Source: an uncultured Gemella sp. (GTDB taxonomy: Bacteria; Bacillota; Bacilli; Staphylococcales; Gemellaceae). From it: DNA of 17,927 nt. The position numbers and the translations under genes were made by a program. This document shows positions 7,795 to 17,090 of the stretch, in pieces. Below the pieces are notes generated by a model that saw only the letters and a program-made list of their open reading frames with translations, did not search any database and was not told the origin of the DNA. Position 1 is the stretch's first letter. Every line of letters starts with the position of its first letter. The stretch lies in assembly GCA_927911745.1 (NCBI GenBank), contig CAKMQF010000045.1, positions 1 through 17,927 on the forward strand, given 5' to 3'.

Positions 7795-8625
7795 TTATTT
7801 TTTTAATGTTGCTAAAACTAACTCTATTCTATTATTAATCCTAATGGGGAATGAACTGTTACCAAGCCCTTGAGAAACAATTAAAGTTGAATCTTCTAGA
7901 ACATAGTTACCACTAGTATATTTTGGAAAGAAACCTTGGCTAGGAGAGAAAATACCACCTACAAATGGAATTCTCCATTGACCACCATGAGCATGACCCG
8001 AGAAGATAAGATCGTATTTTATATCTGCGTAAATCGGGAATTTCTCAGGTCTATGTGATAAAAGTATATTAAAGTGATTTGGTGAGTAAAGTTCTTCTAA
8101 TGTTTTTATGAAGTTTGCTCTATGATTTAACTTATCTTCATTTTTAAAGAAATTATAATCCTCAACTCCAACCAAATTAATACTTTCATTATTTTTTGTG
8201 ATAAATAGCTTACTGTTGTGTAAATATGTAATATTAAGTTTTTTCATTCTATTTTTAAGTTGCTTGTATTCTTCAGGAAGTCTTAGTTCATGATTTCCAG
8301 AGACGAAATAACATGGAGCTACTATTGCTAATTGACTTAGAATGTTATAAGCAATATCCATATCATTATTATAGCTATCTAGAATATCTCCAGTAATAAC
8401 AATTATATCCGGATTAAAATTCTTAATTTTTTTTATGAATGACAGGTCACTATATCCAATCCTATCACAATGAATGTCACTGACTTGAGCGATTTTAAAA
8501 TTGTCAAAAGCTTGAGGTAGTTTATCAAACTTAAGAGTAGTTTTTCTTACTTTTAATTTTTTATTTTGTCTTATTATTGAACTAGCTGCAATAATTGGAG
8601 CCAGCGCTAAAATTTTTCGATTCAT
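7795..8625 (-). CDS. YkuE-like membrane-anchored metallophosphoesterase
   Basis: This 276-residue calcineurin-like phosphoesterase has all the metal-site motifs: SDIHCD (Asp50, His52), TGDILD (Asp80), SGNHE (Asn111, His112), SHRPE (His191) and GHAHGGQ (His211, His213). The N-terminal 20 residues are hydrophobic with a basic start, probably a membrane anchor or uncleaved signal. Related proteins such as B. subtilis YkuE act on the cell surface, but the substrate here is unknown. The start has AAAGGTGA just upstream. It is divergent from addA and convergent with the small secreted protein gene. Confidence 0.93.
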   Translation of the reverse strand: MNRKILALAPIIAASSIIRQNKKLKVRKTTLKFDKLPQAFDNFKIAQVSDIHCDRIGYSDLSFIKKIKNFNPDIIVITGDILDSYNNDMDIAYNILSQLAIVAPCYFVSGNHELRLPEEYKQLKNRMKKLNITYLHNSKLFITKNNESINLVGVEDYNFFKNEDKLNHRANFIKTLEELYSPNHFNILLSHRPEKFPIYADIKYDLIFSGHAHGGQWRIPFVGGIFSPSQGFFPKYTSGNYVLEDSTLIVSQGLGNSSFPIRINNRIELVLATLKK

Positions 8626-8677
8626 TACATTTCACCTTTAAAATAATTTAGTAATAAACATAATAGTATTTTAAAAT

Positions 8678-8706
8678 ATTATACCATAAAGCTTAAAGTA
8701 TGTTAA
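8678..8706 (-). promoter_or_regulatory. Promoter of the YkuE-like phosphoesterase gene
   Basis: On the minus strand, TTAACA (8706-8701), a 17-bp spacer and TATAAT (8683-8678), preceded by TGG, form a strong extended -10 promoter. Confidence 0.75.
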
Positions 8707-8747
8707 AATATATAATGATAATTAATGTGAAATTAGAGGATAAATAT

Positions 8748-11700
8748 ATGATAAAAATTGAGAAGATTGATAAAATAGCCGCTTCTAGAAAGCATTCTTA
8801 TTCAGCCCCGCAATGGCAAGCAATAGCCATTACCGGTGCTGATGTTCTTGTTGCGGCAGCTGCAGGAAGTGGTAAAACTGAAGTGCTTTCTGAGAGAATT
8901 GCAAGGAAGGTAGCTTCTAATAGATGGGATGTAGATCGTTTACTAGTACTAACGTTCACGACTGCTGCAGCGAAGAATATGATTGTAAGAATTGAGAATA
9001 AAATCAGTGAACGATTACTCTCTACTAATAAGGAAGAAGATTTAATCTATTTAAGAAAACAAAGAATGTTAATGAATGATGCTTATATAAGTACTATTGA
9101 TAGTTTTTGTTTAAATGTATTAAAGAAATTTTTATTATCTTGTTGAAGAAAAGATTGATAATGAAATTAAATATTTATCACCTAATTTTAGTATACTTGC
9201 GAATAGTAGAGGATTATTAAATGAAACAGTAGGAAATGTTCTTGAACAATTAGTACAGGAAGACTCTAATACGACTGACCTATTATTTACAGTATTTGGC
9301 TCTAAACAGAATATTAGCTCTTATGTTATTGATTTATACTATAAATTATTAAATATTCCAAATTTCCAAAATTATCTAGATGAAGATTTTACAAAACTAA
9401 ATGATTTAGTAACTAACAATTTTGAAATTGAAGATAATAGTATAATAGATAAGTTTAATAAAGTTAGTGAGTTAACACAAAAAGAAAGTATAGCTACTGC
9501 GATAGATTTCTGCAAGTATGTACAACAGTATTTAATAAATAGTAAGAAGGGAAGTTCATTAGATATATTGTCTCTTGTAAACTTAGATGAAACAAAAAAA
9601 GAAAAGCTTGCAAGGTATGTAGATGAAGATGATATTTCAATAAAGAGTAATCAAGAACAACTTGAAGAGATAAAAGAGCTTATAAGTAAGCTTAATACAC
9701 AGTTTGAGATTGAAGATAATATTTATGATGCTGGACTATTAAGTGAAATTCACGGAGTTCTTATTGATCATCTAAATTATTTTAGAGTTATAGAAAAAAT
9801 GAATTTATTGGCCAAATCGATTACAAGTTTATTGAAGAAACTGCACAATGATTTCATTAAAAGAAAACGTGAGAATAACTTTTTAGACTTTTCTGATTTA
9901 AACCACCTGGCTATAAAGGCTTTAACTAGAGAAGAGAATGGGGAAATTGTTCCTAGTGAAGCGACCCAGTATTATAAAAATTATTTCTTAGAAATATATG
10001 TTGATGAATATCAAGACAATAATAATCTTCAAGAGTATATCTTAAATCTTATTAAAGGAGAAGGAGTGCATTTCTTTAGGGTAGGCGATGTGAAACAAGC
10101 AATCTACGGCTTTAGAGGATCAAATCCTGATTTATTTGAACAGAAATATAATAGTTATAGAAAACTAGAAATTGATAATTATTCAGAAAAACAAGAATAT
10201 TCTTTTGAAGATGATTCTGAAGGAATTTGTATAGTTCTAAAAGAAAACTTTAGAAGTGATGTTAATATATTAAAATCTAGTAATTATATTTTTAATAGAC
10301 TTATGGGGAATAAAAATGCTGGGGTAAGTTATGGAGAAGATAGTGCATTATATTATCCGAAAGCAAAAGAAAAGAATAGTTCTGAAATTATTCCAACTAG
10401 GTTAATTAATGGTAAGATTAATTATTTTACAGGTGAACTTTTAGAAGATAAAAAATCTTATAGAGAACAATCTATAGAAAATATTGCCTATGAAATATTA
10501 TTAGGTATAAAAAATGGTAAAATGTATAGTGACTATGCTATTTTTAGTTAGAAATAGTACAAAAAATGTCTAGTTTTAAAGAAGTTTTTGCTAAATACAA
10601 TATACCGTTATTCTTTAAAGAAAAGGTAGGATTTACTGAATCTAATGCATTTAATATTTTGTATAATATTCTTAGGTTTTTAGATAATACGAATAGAGAT
10701 GCTAGTTTACTTGCAATTTTGCATACTGAAATATTTGATTACAGTAATGATGAATTATTAAAATTATCCATAACAAAAGGGAAAAATCTTTTTGAAAAAT
10801 TACAAAATAGTGAAAAGGAAAAAGATTATAATACTGTAAATTTATTAAAAAAATGGTTGAATTTTAGTTTGAACAATTCACTTCCAAATCTATTAGAATG
10901 TATAGCTATCGATACAGATTTTAAAAATTATTTAGTAACAATTGACGTAAATGATGAAGAATTAGATTATTATGAAAACTTTACAGATATTGTTAATGAT
11001 TATCAAAATATAGATAATAAATTAAGTGGCTTAGTAAATCAATTAAAAATTATAAAAAATGATGAGGTATTTGAAACGAAAAAACGCACACCAATGATAG
11101 TGTAACTTTATCAACGATTCATATTTCAAAAGGATTAGAATATAAAACAGTCTTTGTGGCAGATTTAGATACTTCATTTAGTAAAAGAGGATATACAGGT
11201 GATTTATTATTCACAGAAATCTTTGGTTTAAGTATCAACGCAGAAGAGTTAGGTCAAAAGTTTGGTTTAATTTCTAGTAACATAGAAAAATTAAATCAGC
11301 TGTATAAATATAATAGTATTTTAATAAAATTACGTGAAAGAGAAGAAGAAGTACGTAATTTATACGTTGCACTGACTCGTGCTGAAAATTCGCTACATCT
11401 TGTGAGTCCAAATGGTGTAGAATTAAATAATGAGAAGGCTAAAGATAAATCGTTATATCAAGCTCTAATAGAGGATGATAATTTTGAGAAAATCTTAAAT
11501 AATCTACTGAGTGATTATGGAGAAGAGTTTATTTTTGAAAATGAAAAAGATGCTTTGTTTAAAGTTTATGAAAGTGAGCCACTTGTAGAAGATGAAGAAG
11601 ATAGTTCGAGATTTGATTTGCAAGGATTTTATAAACAATTTGAAAGTAAGCAACAGGATGAATCAAGCAAACAAAGTGATAATCACACGGTCGAAGTAAA

Positions 11701-12404
11701 AAATAAAGTATTTCCTGCCAAAACTTCATATAGTGCCTTGAAAAAAAATTAATACTAAAGATCATGAGTGGAATCATAAAAAAGAAAAACGAGGATACTT
11801 AGAATTAACTACATTAAAAAAATCAACATCTACTAGCAAGGCGATTTTAAGAGGGAATATCATTCATAAGCTTTTTGAGAAGATAGTTAATGATACGAGA
11901 GCAGGAGTAGAGATTTCGGATGTAGTGAGTTACATAGATAGCTTAAAGAAAACTGATAATTTACTACAGAATATAAAAGAACATAGAATACTATCTCAAG
12001 AAGAATTTGATAATATAAATAATAAAGATGATATAGAAAAGATTACTAATTTTATTAATAGTGAGTTAATAAAATTAGTAGCTAAAAGTAAGTTCTGTCA
12101 AACCGAGATAGCTTTCACAACTGCCAAGAAAGCAAAAGAATTATATGATGATAGTGAAAGTGATATAGATGTTATACTGCAAGGGGTTGTCGATTTATTT
12201 ATTAAAATTTCTGATGATGAAGCAATTATCGTAGATTATAAAACGGATCACGTGACTAGTAGGAACGGAGAAGAAGTTTTACGAGATAGACACAGAGAAC
12301 AACTTAGAATTTATAAAGAAGCGGTAGCAGAATATTATAAAATAAATAATATTAAAACTTATGTCTATTCTTATGTTCTGTCAAGTTTAATTGAAATAGA
12401 GTAA
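8748..12404 (+). CDS. addA: ATP-dependent helicase/nuclease subunit A (AddA/RexA), frame broken at five A/T runs
   Basis: AddA is the UvrD-type helicase and nuclease subunit of AddAB, which processes DNA double-strand ends for RecA recombination. In order it shows the Q motif near PQWQ, Walker A AAAAGSGKT (residues 36-44), motif II DEYQD (10003-10017), motif III GDVKQAIYGFRG (10084-10119), ENFRSD, motif V STIHISKGLEY (about 11111-11143), motif VI YVALTRAE (about 11360) and the nuclease motif DYKTD (12234-12248) after GVVDLF. Frame breaks lie at T5 9129-9133 (one extra), T5 10541-10545 (one extra), A6 10561-10566 (one extra), A6 11079-11084 (one missing) and A8 11741-11748 (one extra). Correcting them gives 1217 residues, close to the 1232 of B. 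subtilis AddA. ATG 8748 follows AGAGGA at 8735-8740; the ATG at 8700 lies upstream of that site. addB, its usual upstream partner, is absent here. Confidence 0.93.
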
Positions 12405-12440
12405 CTTAAAACAATAGCACAATTATGAAATTTTATCACG

Positions 12441-12469
12441 TTGTTAGTAGAGTCTAATTGTGGTATAAT
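12441..12469 (+). promoter_or_regulatory. Promoter of the 12504-15551 operon
   Basis: TTGTTA (12441-12446), a 17-bp spacer and TATAAT (12464-12469), preceded by TGG, form a strong extended -10 promoter. It shows that the TTG at 12441 is promoter sequence and not a start codon. Confidence 0.8.
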
Positions 12470-12503
12470 AAAAAATGATTTATTAAACTATGGAGGTGAA
12501 ATT

Positions 12504-13319
12504 GTGAAATATATAGTTTGTAATAGTGAAACAGCAGTTTTAAATAGAATGTATGATGAATTTGAAAAAAATTTAGAAGATGGTGCAGTTATCTGTTTAC
12601 CAGAAAATATTATTAATACTCAATTTACAAATAGAATGATAGATGATAATAAAATGGGGAAATATCGTTATAAACATGTAATTATGTTAGGGCAACGTGA
12701 GTTTGCTGATATTGATATAGAGGAAAGATTTGGATTATATCGATATGCAAGACATGAACTTTTTAAGAAATTAGATGTTGAAGCGAAAAACATTTATTAT
12801 CCTGAAGCTTTAAACAGTGATGAATGTGATGAAGATTTAACTAGATATAAAGAAGTATTAGATGAGAATCCAATCGATGTTGCCGTAGTTTTCTTAGGAT
12901 CAGATGGTGGAATACTCGATTATCGATATGCGGATGAAGTAAATAAAGATCTTCACATTGTAGAATTTTCAAATGAGGAAAAGTCTAAGCTTCAGATGGC
13001 AGGAATGGAAATAAACGGTAATAAATTAATAAGTATTGGATATGAAAATCTAATGGCAGCCAGAAATTTATTTGTAGTTGTATTAGGTAGTGATAAGAGA
13101 CAATACATAGCAGAATTATTTGAGAATGAGGATTCAGACAATAAGACTATTCTGTCAATCTTAAATAATCATAAAAATTTATTTATTTTTACTGATAAAG
13201 AAGCTAGTTATAAATCAGAAGAAGAAGTAAATAGACTTATTAAACAAAGACAAAAAAAATTAGAAATTAAAGAACGTGAAGAAAAATTACAAAATGAGGA
13301 GAAAAAAAAGGATAGGTAA
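12504..13319 (+). CDS. NagB-fold protein without catalytic residues
   Basis: This 271-residue protein aligns along its length with glucosamine-6-phosphate isomerase/6-phosphogluconolactonase proteins. MLGQRE (61-66) stands where NagB has NLDEY. FLGSDGGILDY (130-140) stands where NagB has GIGxDGHIAFNEP. SIGYENLMAARNLFVVVLGSDKR (177-199) matches the conserved TxGxxTIMxAK region, and ILNNHKNLFIFTDKEA (219-234) matches the C-terminal LQxHxN strand. The catalytic Asp of LDEY, the His and the NEP Glu are missing, so deaminase activity is unlikely. The C-terminal 35 residues are a charged helix or coiled coil not found in NagB. The GTG at 12504 is chosen because GGAGGTGA lies at 12492-12499. It is first in a tight operon, 5 bases before the next gene. 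The fold call is by motif order only. Confidence 0.7.
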   Translation: MKYIVCNSETAVLNRMYDEFEKNLEDGAVICLPENIINTQFTNRMIDDNKMGKYRYKHVIMLGQREFADIDIEERFGLYRYARHELFKKLDVEAKNIYYPEALNSDECDEDLTRYKEVLDENPIDVAVVFLGSDGGILDYRYADEVNKDLHIVEFSNEEKSKLQMAGMEINGNKLISIGYENLMAARNLFVVVLGSDKRQYIAELFENEDSDNKTILSILNNHKNLFIFTDKEASYKSEEEVNRLIKQRQKKLEIKEREEKLQNEEKKKDR

Positions 13320-13324
13320 TAAGT

Positions 13325-14653
13325 ATGAATGATTATCAGAAAATTATAGATTATGATTTTAGTGATACAGTTCTTGATGATAAGCTTGTTGTAAAATTTA
13401 AATTGAAGAAAACTTTTACTGAAGCTCAATTTATCAGTCTTTTCACTCCAAAAAAAGGTGAGAGATTTATTATAAGAACCCCTGATACTAAATCTTCTAT
13501 AATTGGAATAGGTTATGAAGCAACATGGTTATTAGACTCTAATGATTTTTTAACAAGTTTTGATAATAGTAGTGTTTTATCTGGATTCGAAGAGTTAAGA
13601 GCACAGGTAAGTGTTTTAGAGATAGATGAACATGATTGTGAATACTTTGGTATTTACGGTGGAATTTCTGACGGTAATAATAAAAACAGCCAAGAGTGGG
13701 TAGACTTTAGTGATACTTCGTTTGTTGTACCAGGTATACTCGCAGTTTTTAAAGGTGATGATGTTTATATCACATTGTTCTTTAATATGAAAGAGGAAAA
13801 AGAGTTTTCTGAATTATGGGCGGAGAGAATTTCGTTTTTAAACAAACTTGATGATGAAAATGAAATATCTAATGAACCACAGATTAATGTCGTTAGAGAA
13901 ATTTATCCAGAGCTTTGGCAAGAAAATATTAGAAAAGCTCTTCTTCAAATAGAAAAAGAAGAATTAAAACGAATAGTTTTATCAAGAAAAAATTTAATAT
14001 TATTAGAAAATAATACTTCTTTAGGAGCGGTAACAAAATATCTTCTAAGTAAAAATAGGTACTTTATAGCATTTGAATCTAAAAAAAGTTTATTCATTAC
14101 TACAAATCCTCTAATATCCTTAGATTACACAGATAATGATCTAAAAGCACATCTTTATTTGAAAAAAGAGAATTTATTCAATAACGATTATTTAGTTATG
14201 TTTGATGAAGAAGAAATAATCAATGAGTATAAGAAAGATTTTGAATCCCATTATAATACTGATTTTAAGGTGTATGATGATAAGACACTAATGGGCAAAA
14301 AGCTTGATGTATTCTCTGTTTTAAATTCTAAAGTTGAAGATTCGCAACAAGCGATAAAAGCTCTTAGTCTTTTATATCCTATGCCAATAATAAAAGGGTA
14401 TCCAGAAAATGTTGCAAAGAAATTCTTCCATGAAAATTATAATGTAGGGTATGGTTTTTGGTACTCTCCTTTCGGATACATTACTAATGATTTAGATGCT
14501 AAGTTTTATACTTGTGGAAATATGATGGTAGCTCAGAACAATATGATTACTTTATTCACTAGTATCTTATTATCAAAAGATGAGAAATATGATGAAGTAA
14601 TAGAAAAATCTAATAAAATTGTTAGTTCTAGTCTGAAACTATTTGATCATTAG
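13325..14653 (+). CDS. Isochorismate synthase-like (chorismate-binding fold) protein, active site degenerate
   Basis: This 442-residue protein has the order of segments of MenF/EntC-type isochorismate synthases. FGIYGGI (108-114) and the downstream VVPGI match the N-terminal half. WQENIRKALLQIE then RIVLSR (216-221) match the KVVLAR region. YPMPIIKGYP (351-360) matches HPTPAxGGxP. YSPFGYI (380-386) matches GPVGW. DEVIEKSNK (423-431) matches EWxETxxK. Key residues differ: the KVVLAR lysine is Arg, the SPE glutamate is gone (TTNPLI), the AGT and HPTP motifs are changed, and the AIR arginine is lost (CGNMM). Family knowledge says these residues bind chorismate or metal or activate water, so normal synthase activity is doubtful. 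No other menaquinone or siderophore gene is in view. AAGGATAGG at 13308-13316 precedes the ATG. Confidence 0.7.
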   Translation: MNDYQKIIDYDFSDTVLDDKLVVKFKLKKTFTEAQFISLFTPKKGERFIIRTPDTKSSIIGIGYEATWLLDSNDFLTSFDNSSVLSGFEELRAQVSVLEIDEHDCEYFGIYGGISDGNNKNSQEWVDFSDTSFVVPGILAVFKGDDVYITLFFNMKEEKEFSELWAERISFLNKLDDENEISNEPQINVVREIYPELWQENIRKALLQIEKEELKRIVLSRKNLILLENNTSLGAVTKYLLSKNRYFIAFESKKSLFITTNPLISLDYTDNDLKAHLYLKKENLFNNDYLVMFDEEEIINEYKKDFESHYNTDFKVYDDKTLMGKKLDVFSVLNSKVEDSQQAIKALSLLYPMPIIKGYPENVAKKFFHENYNVGYGFWYSPFGYITNDLDAKFYTCGNMMVAQNNMITLFTSILLSKDEKYDEVIEKSNKIVSSSLKLFDH

Positions 14654-14663
14654 GAGAGTAACT

Positions 14664-15551
14664 ATGGGACAAAGTACGATGAAAAAAGGTATAGTCTTCA
14701 CCTTACTAGGGGCTACATGTTGGGGATTATCAGGAGTATTAGGGGAATATTTACTAAATATATCAAAAATAGACCCTGTTTGGATAATAGCTAATAGATT
14801 ATTTTTCTCTGGAATCGTAATGGTAGCTATGTTATTCCTTAAAGATAAAAACAACTTAGTAAGAGTATTTTCAGATAAGAAAGATATTTTAAAACTACTA
14901 AATTTCTCATTTTTTGGTCTGTTAATCTGTCAGGGAACATTCTTTTTAACAATTAAGTATACTAATGCTGGTATGGCAACGGTTATACAGTATATTGGTC
15001 CAGTAATAATAATGTTATATTATTGTGTCATAGGTAGAAGATTGCCCCTTCCGAGAGAAGTTATTGCAATAGTAGTTTCACTATTTGGAACGGTGTTAAT
15101 AGCAACCCATTTTGATTTTAGCAAACTGAATATTTCTACATTAGGATTATTCTGGGGATTACTTTCTGCATTTGGTCTTGCTAGTTATAATATTTTTTCA
15201 ATAAGTTTAACTACAAAATATGGTGTAATGCCTATAATGGCTTGGGGACTATTATTTTCTGGTATTGTAGTATACTTCTTAACGGGTAGTTATTATATTC
15301 CGGATAATTTTAAATTGATTGATTTAATATGTATGTCAGGAGTAATTTTAGTTGGTACAATTTTATCATTCTCTACATATCTAGAAGGTGTTAGGTTAAT
15401 CGGTGCAGTCACAGGAAGTATTATCGGATGCTTTGAACCGATTGCTGCCATAATGTTCTCGTTTCTGTTGCTAGGGACAACATTTGGAACGATAGATTTA
15501 ATTGGTGCAGGTTTTATTCTATCAGCGGTAATTGTACTAAGTAAGAGATAA
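14664..15551 (+). CDS. EamA/DMT-family transporter
   Basis: This 295-residue integral membrane protein has about ten hydrophobic spans in two related halves, the layout of the drug/metabolite transporter (EamA) family. Typical features are GATCWGLSGVLGEYLL in the first span, YTNAGMATVIQYIGPVIIMLY in the first half and GSIIGCFEPIAAIMFSFLLLG in the second. Members export or import metabolites such as amino acids; the substrate here is unknown. The ATG at 14664 follows AGGAG at 14652-14656, which overlaps the stop of the preceding gene, so it is translated as part of the 12504-15551 operon. An upstream in-frame TTG at 14643 is not needed. Confidence 0.92.
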   Translation: MGQSTMKKGIVFTLLGATCWGLSGVLGEYLLNISKIDPVWIIANRLFFSGIVMVAMLFLKDKNNLVRVFSDKKDILKLLNFSFFGLLICQGTFFLTIKYTNAGMATVIQYIGPVIIMLYYCVIGRRLPLPREVIAIVVSLFGTVLIATHFDFSKLNISTLGLFWGLLSAFGLASYNIFSISLTTKYGVMPIMAWGLLFSGIVVYFLTGSYYIPDNFKLIDLICMSGVILVGTILSFSTYLEGVRLIGAVTGSIIGCFEPIAAIMFSFLLLGTTFGTIDLIGAGFILSAVIVLSKR

Positions 15552-15585
15552 ATAAAAAATAAGAGTTTAAGATATTTGATGAACC

Positions 15586-15644
15586 GAACGGGGGTAACTT
15601 TTAAAATCGATTTTGAAAATAACGGTTTTAAGTTACTCTCGTTT
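15586..15644 (+). other. Long imperfect stem-loop between the EamA gene and rho
   Basis: About 23 bases at 15587-15609 (AACGGGGGTAACTT...AAAATCG) pair with 15623-15643 (CGGTTTTAAGTTACTCTCGTT). The stem has G-U wobbles and a small bulge, and the loop is 13 bases. Only three T follow it, so it is a poor intrinsic terminator. It may be a weak terminator of the upstream operon, or a structured leader if rho transcription starts upstream of it. Confidence 0.55.
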
Positions 15645-15687
15645 AAAGTTGTTAGGAATTTTAAAAATTTTAAATAAAATATTTTTC

Positions 15688-15719
15688 TTGAAATATTTTT
15701 CGTTAGATTTCTGTACAAT
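15688..15719 (+). promoter_or_regulatory. Possible weak promoter of rho
   Basis: TTGAAA (15688-15693) and TACAAT (15714-15719) lie 20 bp apart, wider than ideal. They are the best pair close to the rho start, which is 19 bases downstream. Read-through from the EamA operon is an alternative. Confidence 0.35.
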
Positions 15720-15738
15720 ATACAGAGGAAGGAAGAAA

Positions 15739-17008
15739 ATGAGTAACGTTAAATTTGATGAAATGTATAAAAGTATGAATACTAAAGAACTTACAGCTTT
15801 GGCAAAAGAACTAGGTGTTCCAAGATATTATACATTAAATAAAAAAGAATTAGTTTTAGCAATTTTAGAAAAACAATCAGTTAGTGAAGAACATTACTAT
15901 GCATCTGGAATTTTAGATGACATACATCCGGAGAATGGTTTTGGCTTTTTAAGAACGGTTGATTATAAAAAAGGTGAGACGGATATTTTATATTTCTGCT
16001 TCTCAAATTCGTCGTTTTGAACTTAAAAAAGGTGATGAAGTCTATGGGAAGGTTCGTAAACCTCGTGAGGGTGAGAGATATGCAGGAATTCTTCAGGTTG
16101 ATAAAGTTAATGGTGTTGATGCAGAAGTTGCAAAAGGTAGAGCACATTTCCAAGCTTTAACACCGATTTATCCGAATCAAAAAATTGTTTTAGAGACTAC
16201 TAAGGAAAAACTTTCTACAAGATTTGTTGATTTGGTAGCACCGATTGGATTCGGTCAACGTGGATTGATTGTTGCACCACCAAAAGTTGGTAAAACAACA
16301 CTGCTAAAAGATATAGCAAATTCAATTAGAAAAAATTATCCTGATAAGAAGTTGATTATCCTTTTAATTGATGAAAGACCAGAAGAGGTTACTGATATGG
16401 AAAGATCTGTAAGAGGTGCAGATGTAGTAAGTTCTACATTTGATGAAACTTCAGAAAATCATATTAAGATGGCTGAGTTGGTAATTGAACATGCTAAACG
16501 TCGTGTAGAACTTGGTCAAGATGTAATAATTCTTATGGATAGTATTACAAGACTTGCACGCGCTTATAATATTGTTGAGCCAAGTAGTGGTAAAGTCTTA
16601 AGTGGAGGGGTAGATCCATCGAGTCTTCACAAGCCAAAAGCATTCTTTGGAGCAGCGAGAAATGTTGAAGGTGGAGGAAGTTTAACTATAATCGCAACTG
16701 CCTTAATTAATACTGGTTCGAGAATGGATGATCTAATATTTGAAGAGTTTAAAGGAACTGGGAATATGGAAATTGTCTTATCACCTGAGTTAGCTTCAAG
16801 AAGAGTTTATCCTGCTATTGATTTCTTGAAGAGTTCTACAAGAAAAGAAGATTTATTACTAACAGAAGATGAAGTGAAAATCTTATGGCAAACACGTAGA
16901 AAGCTTGAAGATGTTAGTGAACCAACAATTGGGGTTTTAAATCATCTTAGAAAACATGAAAGTAATGAGGACTACATTGCTGAAATGAAAAAATTCATAA
17001 GAGATTAA
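15739..17008 (+). CDS. rho: Transcription termination factor Rho, frame broken once at codon 83
   Basis: Rho is a hexameric RNA-dependent ATPase that ends transcription. The restored protein is 422 residues and complete. It has the N-terminal Rho helix domain (about 1-45), the cold-shock RNA-binding fold with GFGFLR (67-72) and [12 protein letters not shown] (82-93), the P-loop APPKVGKTT (179-187), Walker B VIILMD (262-267) and the [17 protein letters not shown] segment (326-342). The frame is lost at the T4 run 15986-15989; one T fewer restores DIYISASQ exactly as in other Rho proteins. The ATG at 15739 follows GAGGAAGGA at 15725-15733. Rho is dispensable in several Firmicutes, so a true loss is possible, but the whole downstream 340 residues are conserved, arguing for a read-length error. 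Confidence 0.95.
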
Positions 17009-17029
17009 TGTATAAAACTACATGATTAT

Positions 17030-17058
17030 TAGACAGGGTATGTTCTCTATGGTATAAT
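17030..17058 (+). promoter_or_regulatory. Promoter of the dedA-family gene
   Basis: TAGACA (17030-17035), a 17-bp spacer and TATAAT (17053-17058), preceded by TGG, form a near-consensus extended -10 promoter, 33 bases before the start codon. Confidence 0.8.
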
Positions 17059-17090
17059 CATTAGAACATATTTATTTTAGGAGGATTACA

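Noticed and set aside
8700..8747. ATG at 8700 as addA start
   Set aside because: The AGAGGA site at 8735-8740 serves the ATG at 8748, and the extra 16 residues do not resemble an AddA N-terminus.
11559..11777. Minus-strand open frame opposite addA
   Set aside because: It is a shadow of a strongly coding plus-strand gene, with no ribosome-binding site.
12441..12503. TTG start 63 bases upstream of the NagB-like GTG
   Set aside because: These bases are the -35 and -10 of a strong promoter and the ribosome-binding site.
13208..13429. Minus-strand open frame spanning the junction of the NagB-like and MenF-like genes
   Set aside because: Low-complexity Ser/Phe/Ile-rich translation of the antisense of a Lys/Glu-rich tail.
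14639..14854. Minus-strand open frame opposite the start of the EamA gene
   Set aside because: Antisense shadow of a membrane protein gene with no family resemblance.
15586..15644. T-box or other known riboswitch upstream of rho
   Set aside because: No T-box sequence or recognisable riboswitch core is seen; only a simple stem-loop.
15293..15718. Minus-strand open frame from the EamA gene into the rho leader
   Set aside because: Antisense shadow without promoter or ribosome-binding site; it crosses a stem-loop.
15881..16153. Minus-strand open frame opposite rho
   Set aside because: Shadow of rho coding sequence.
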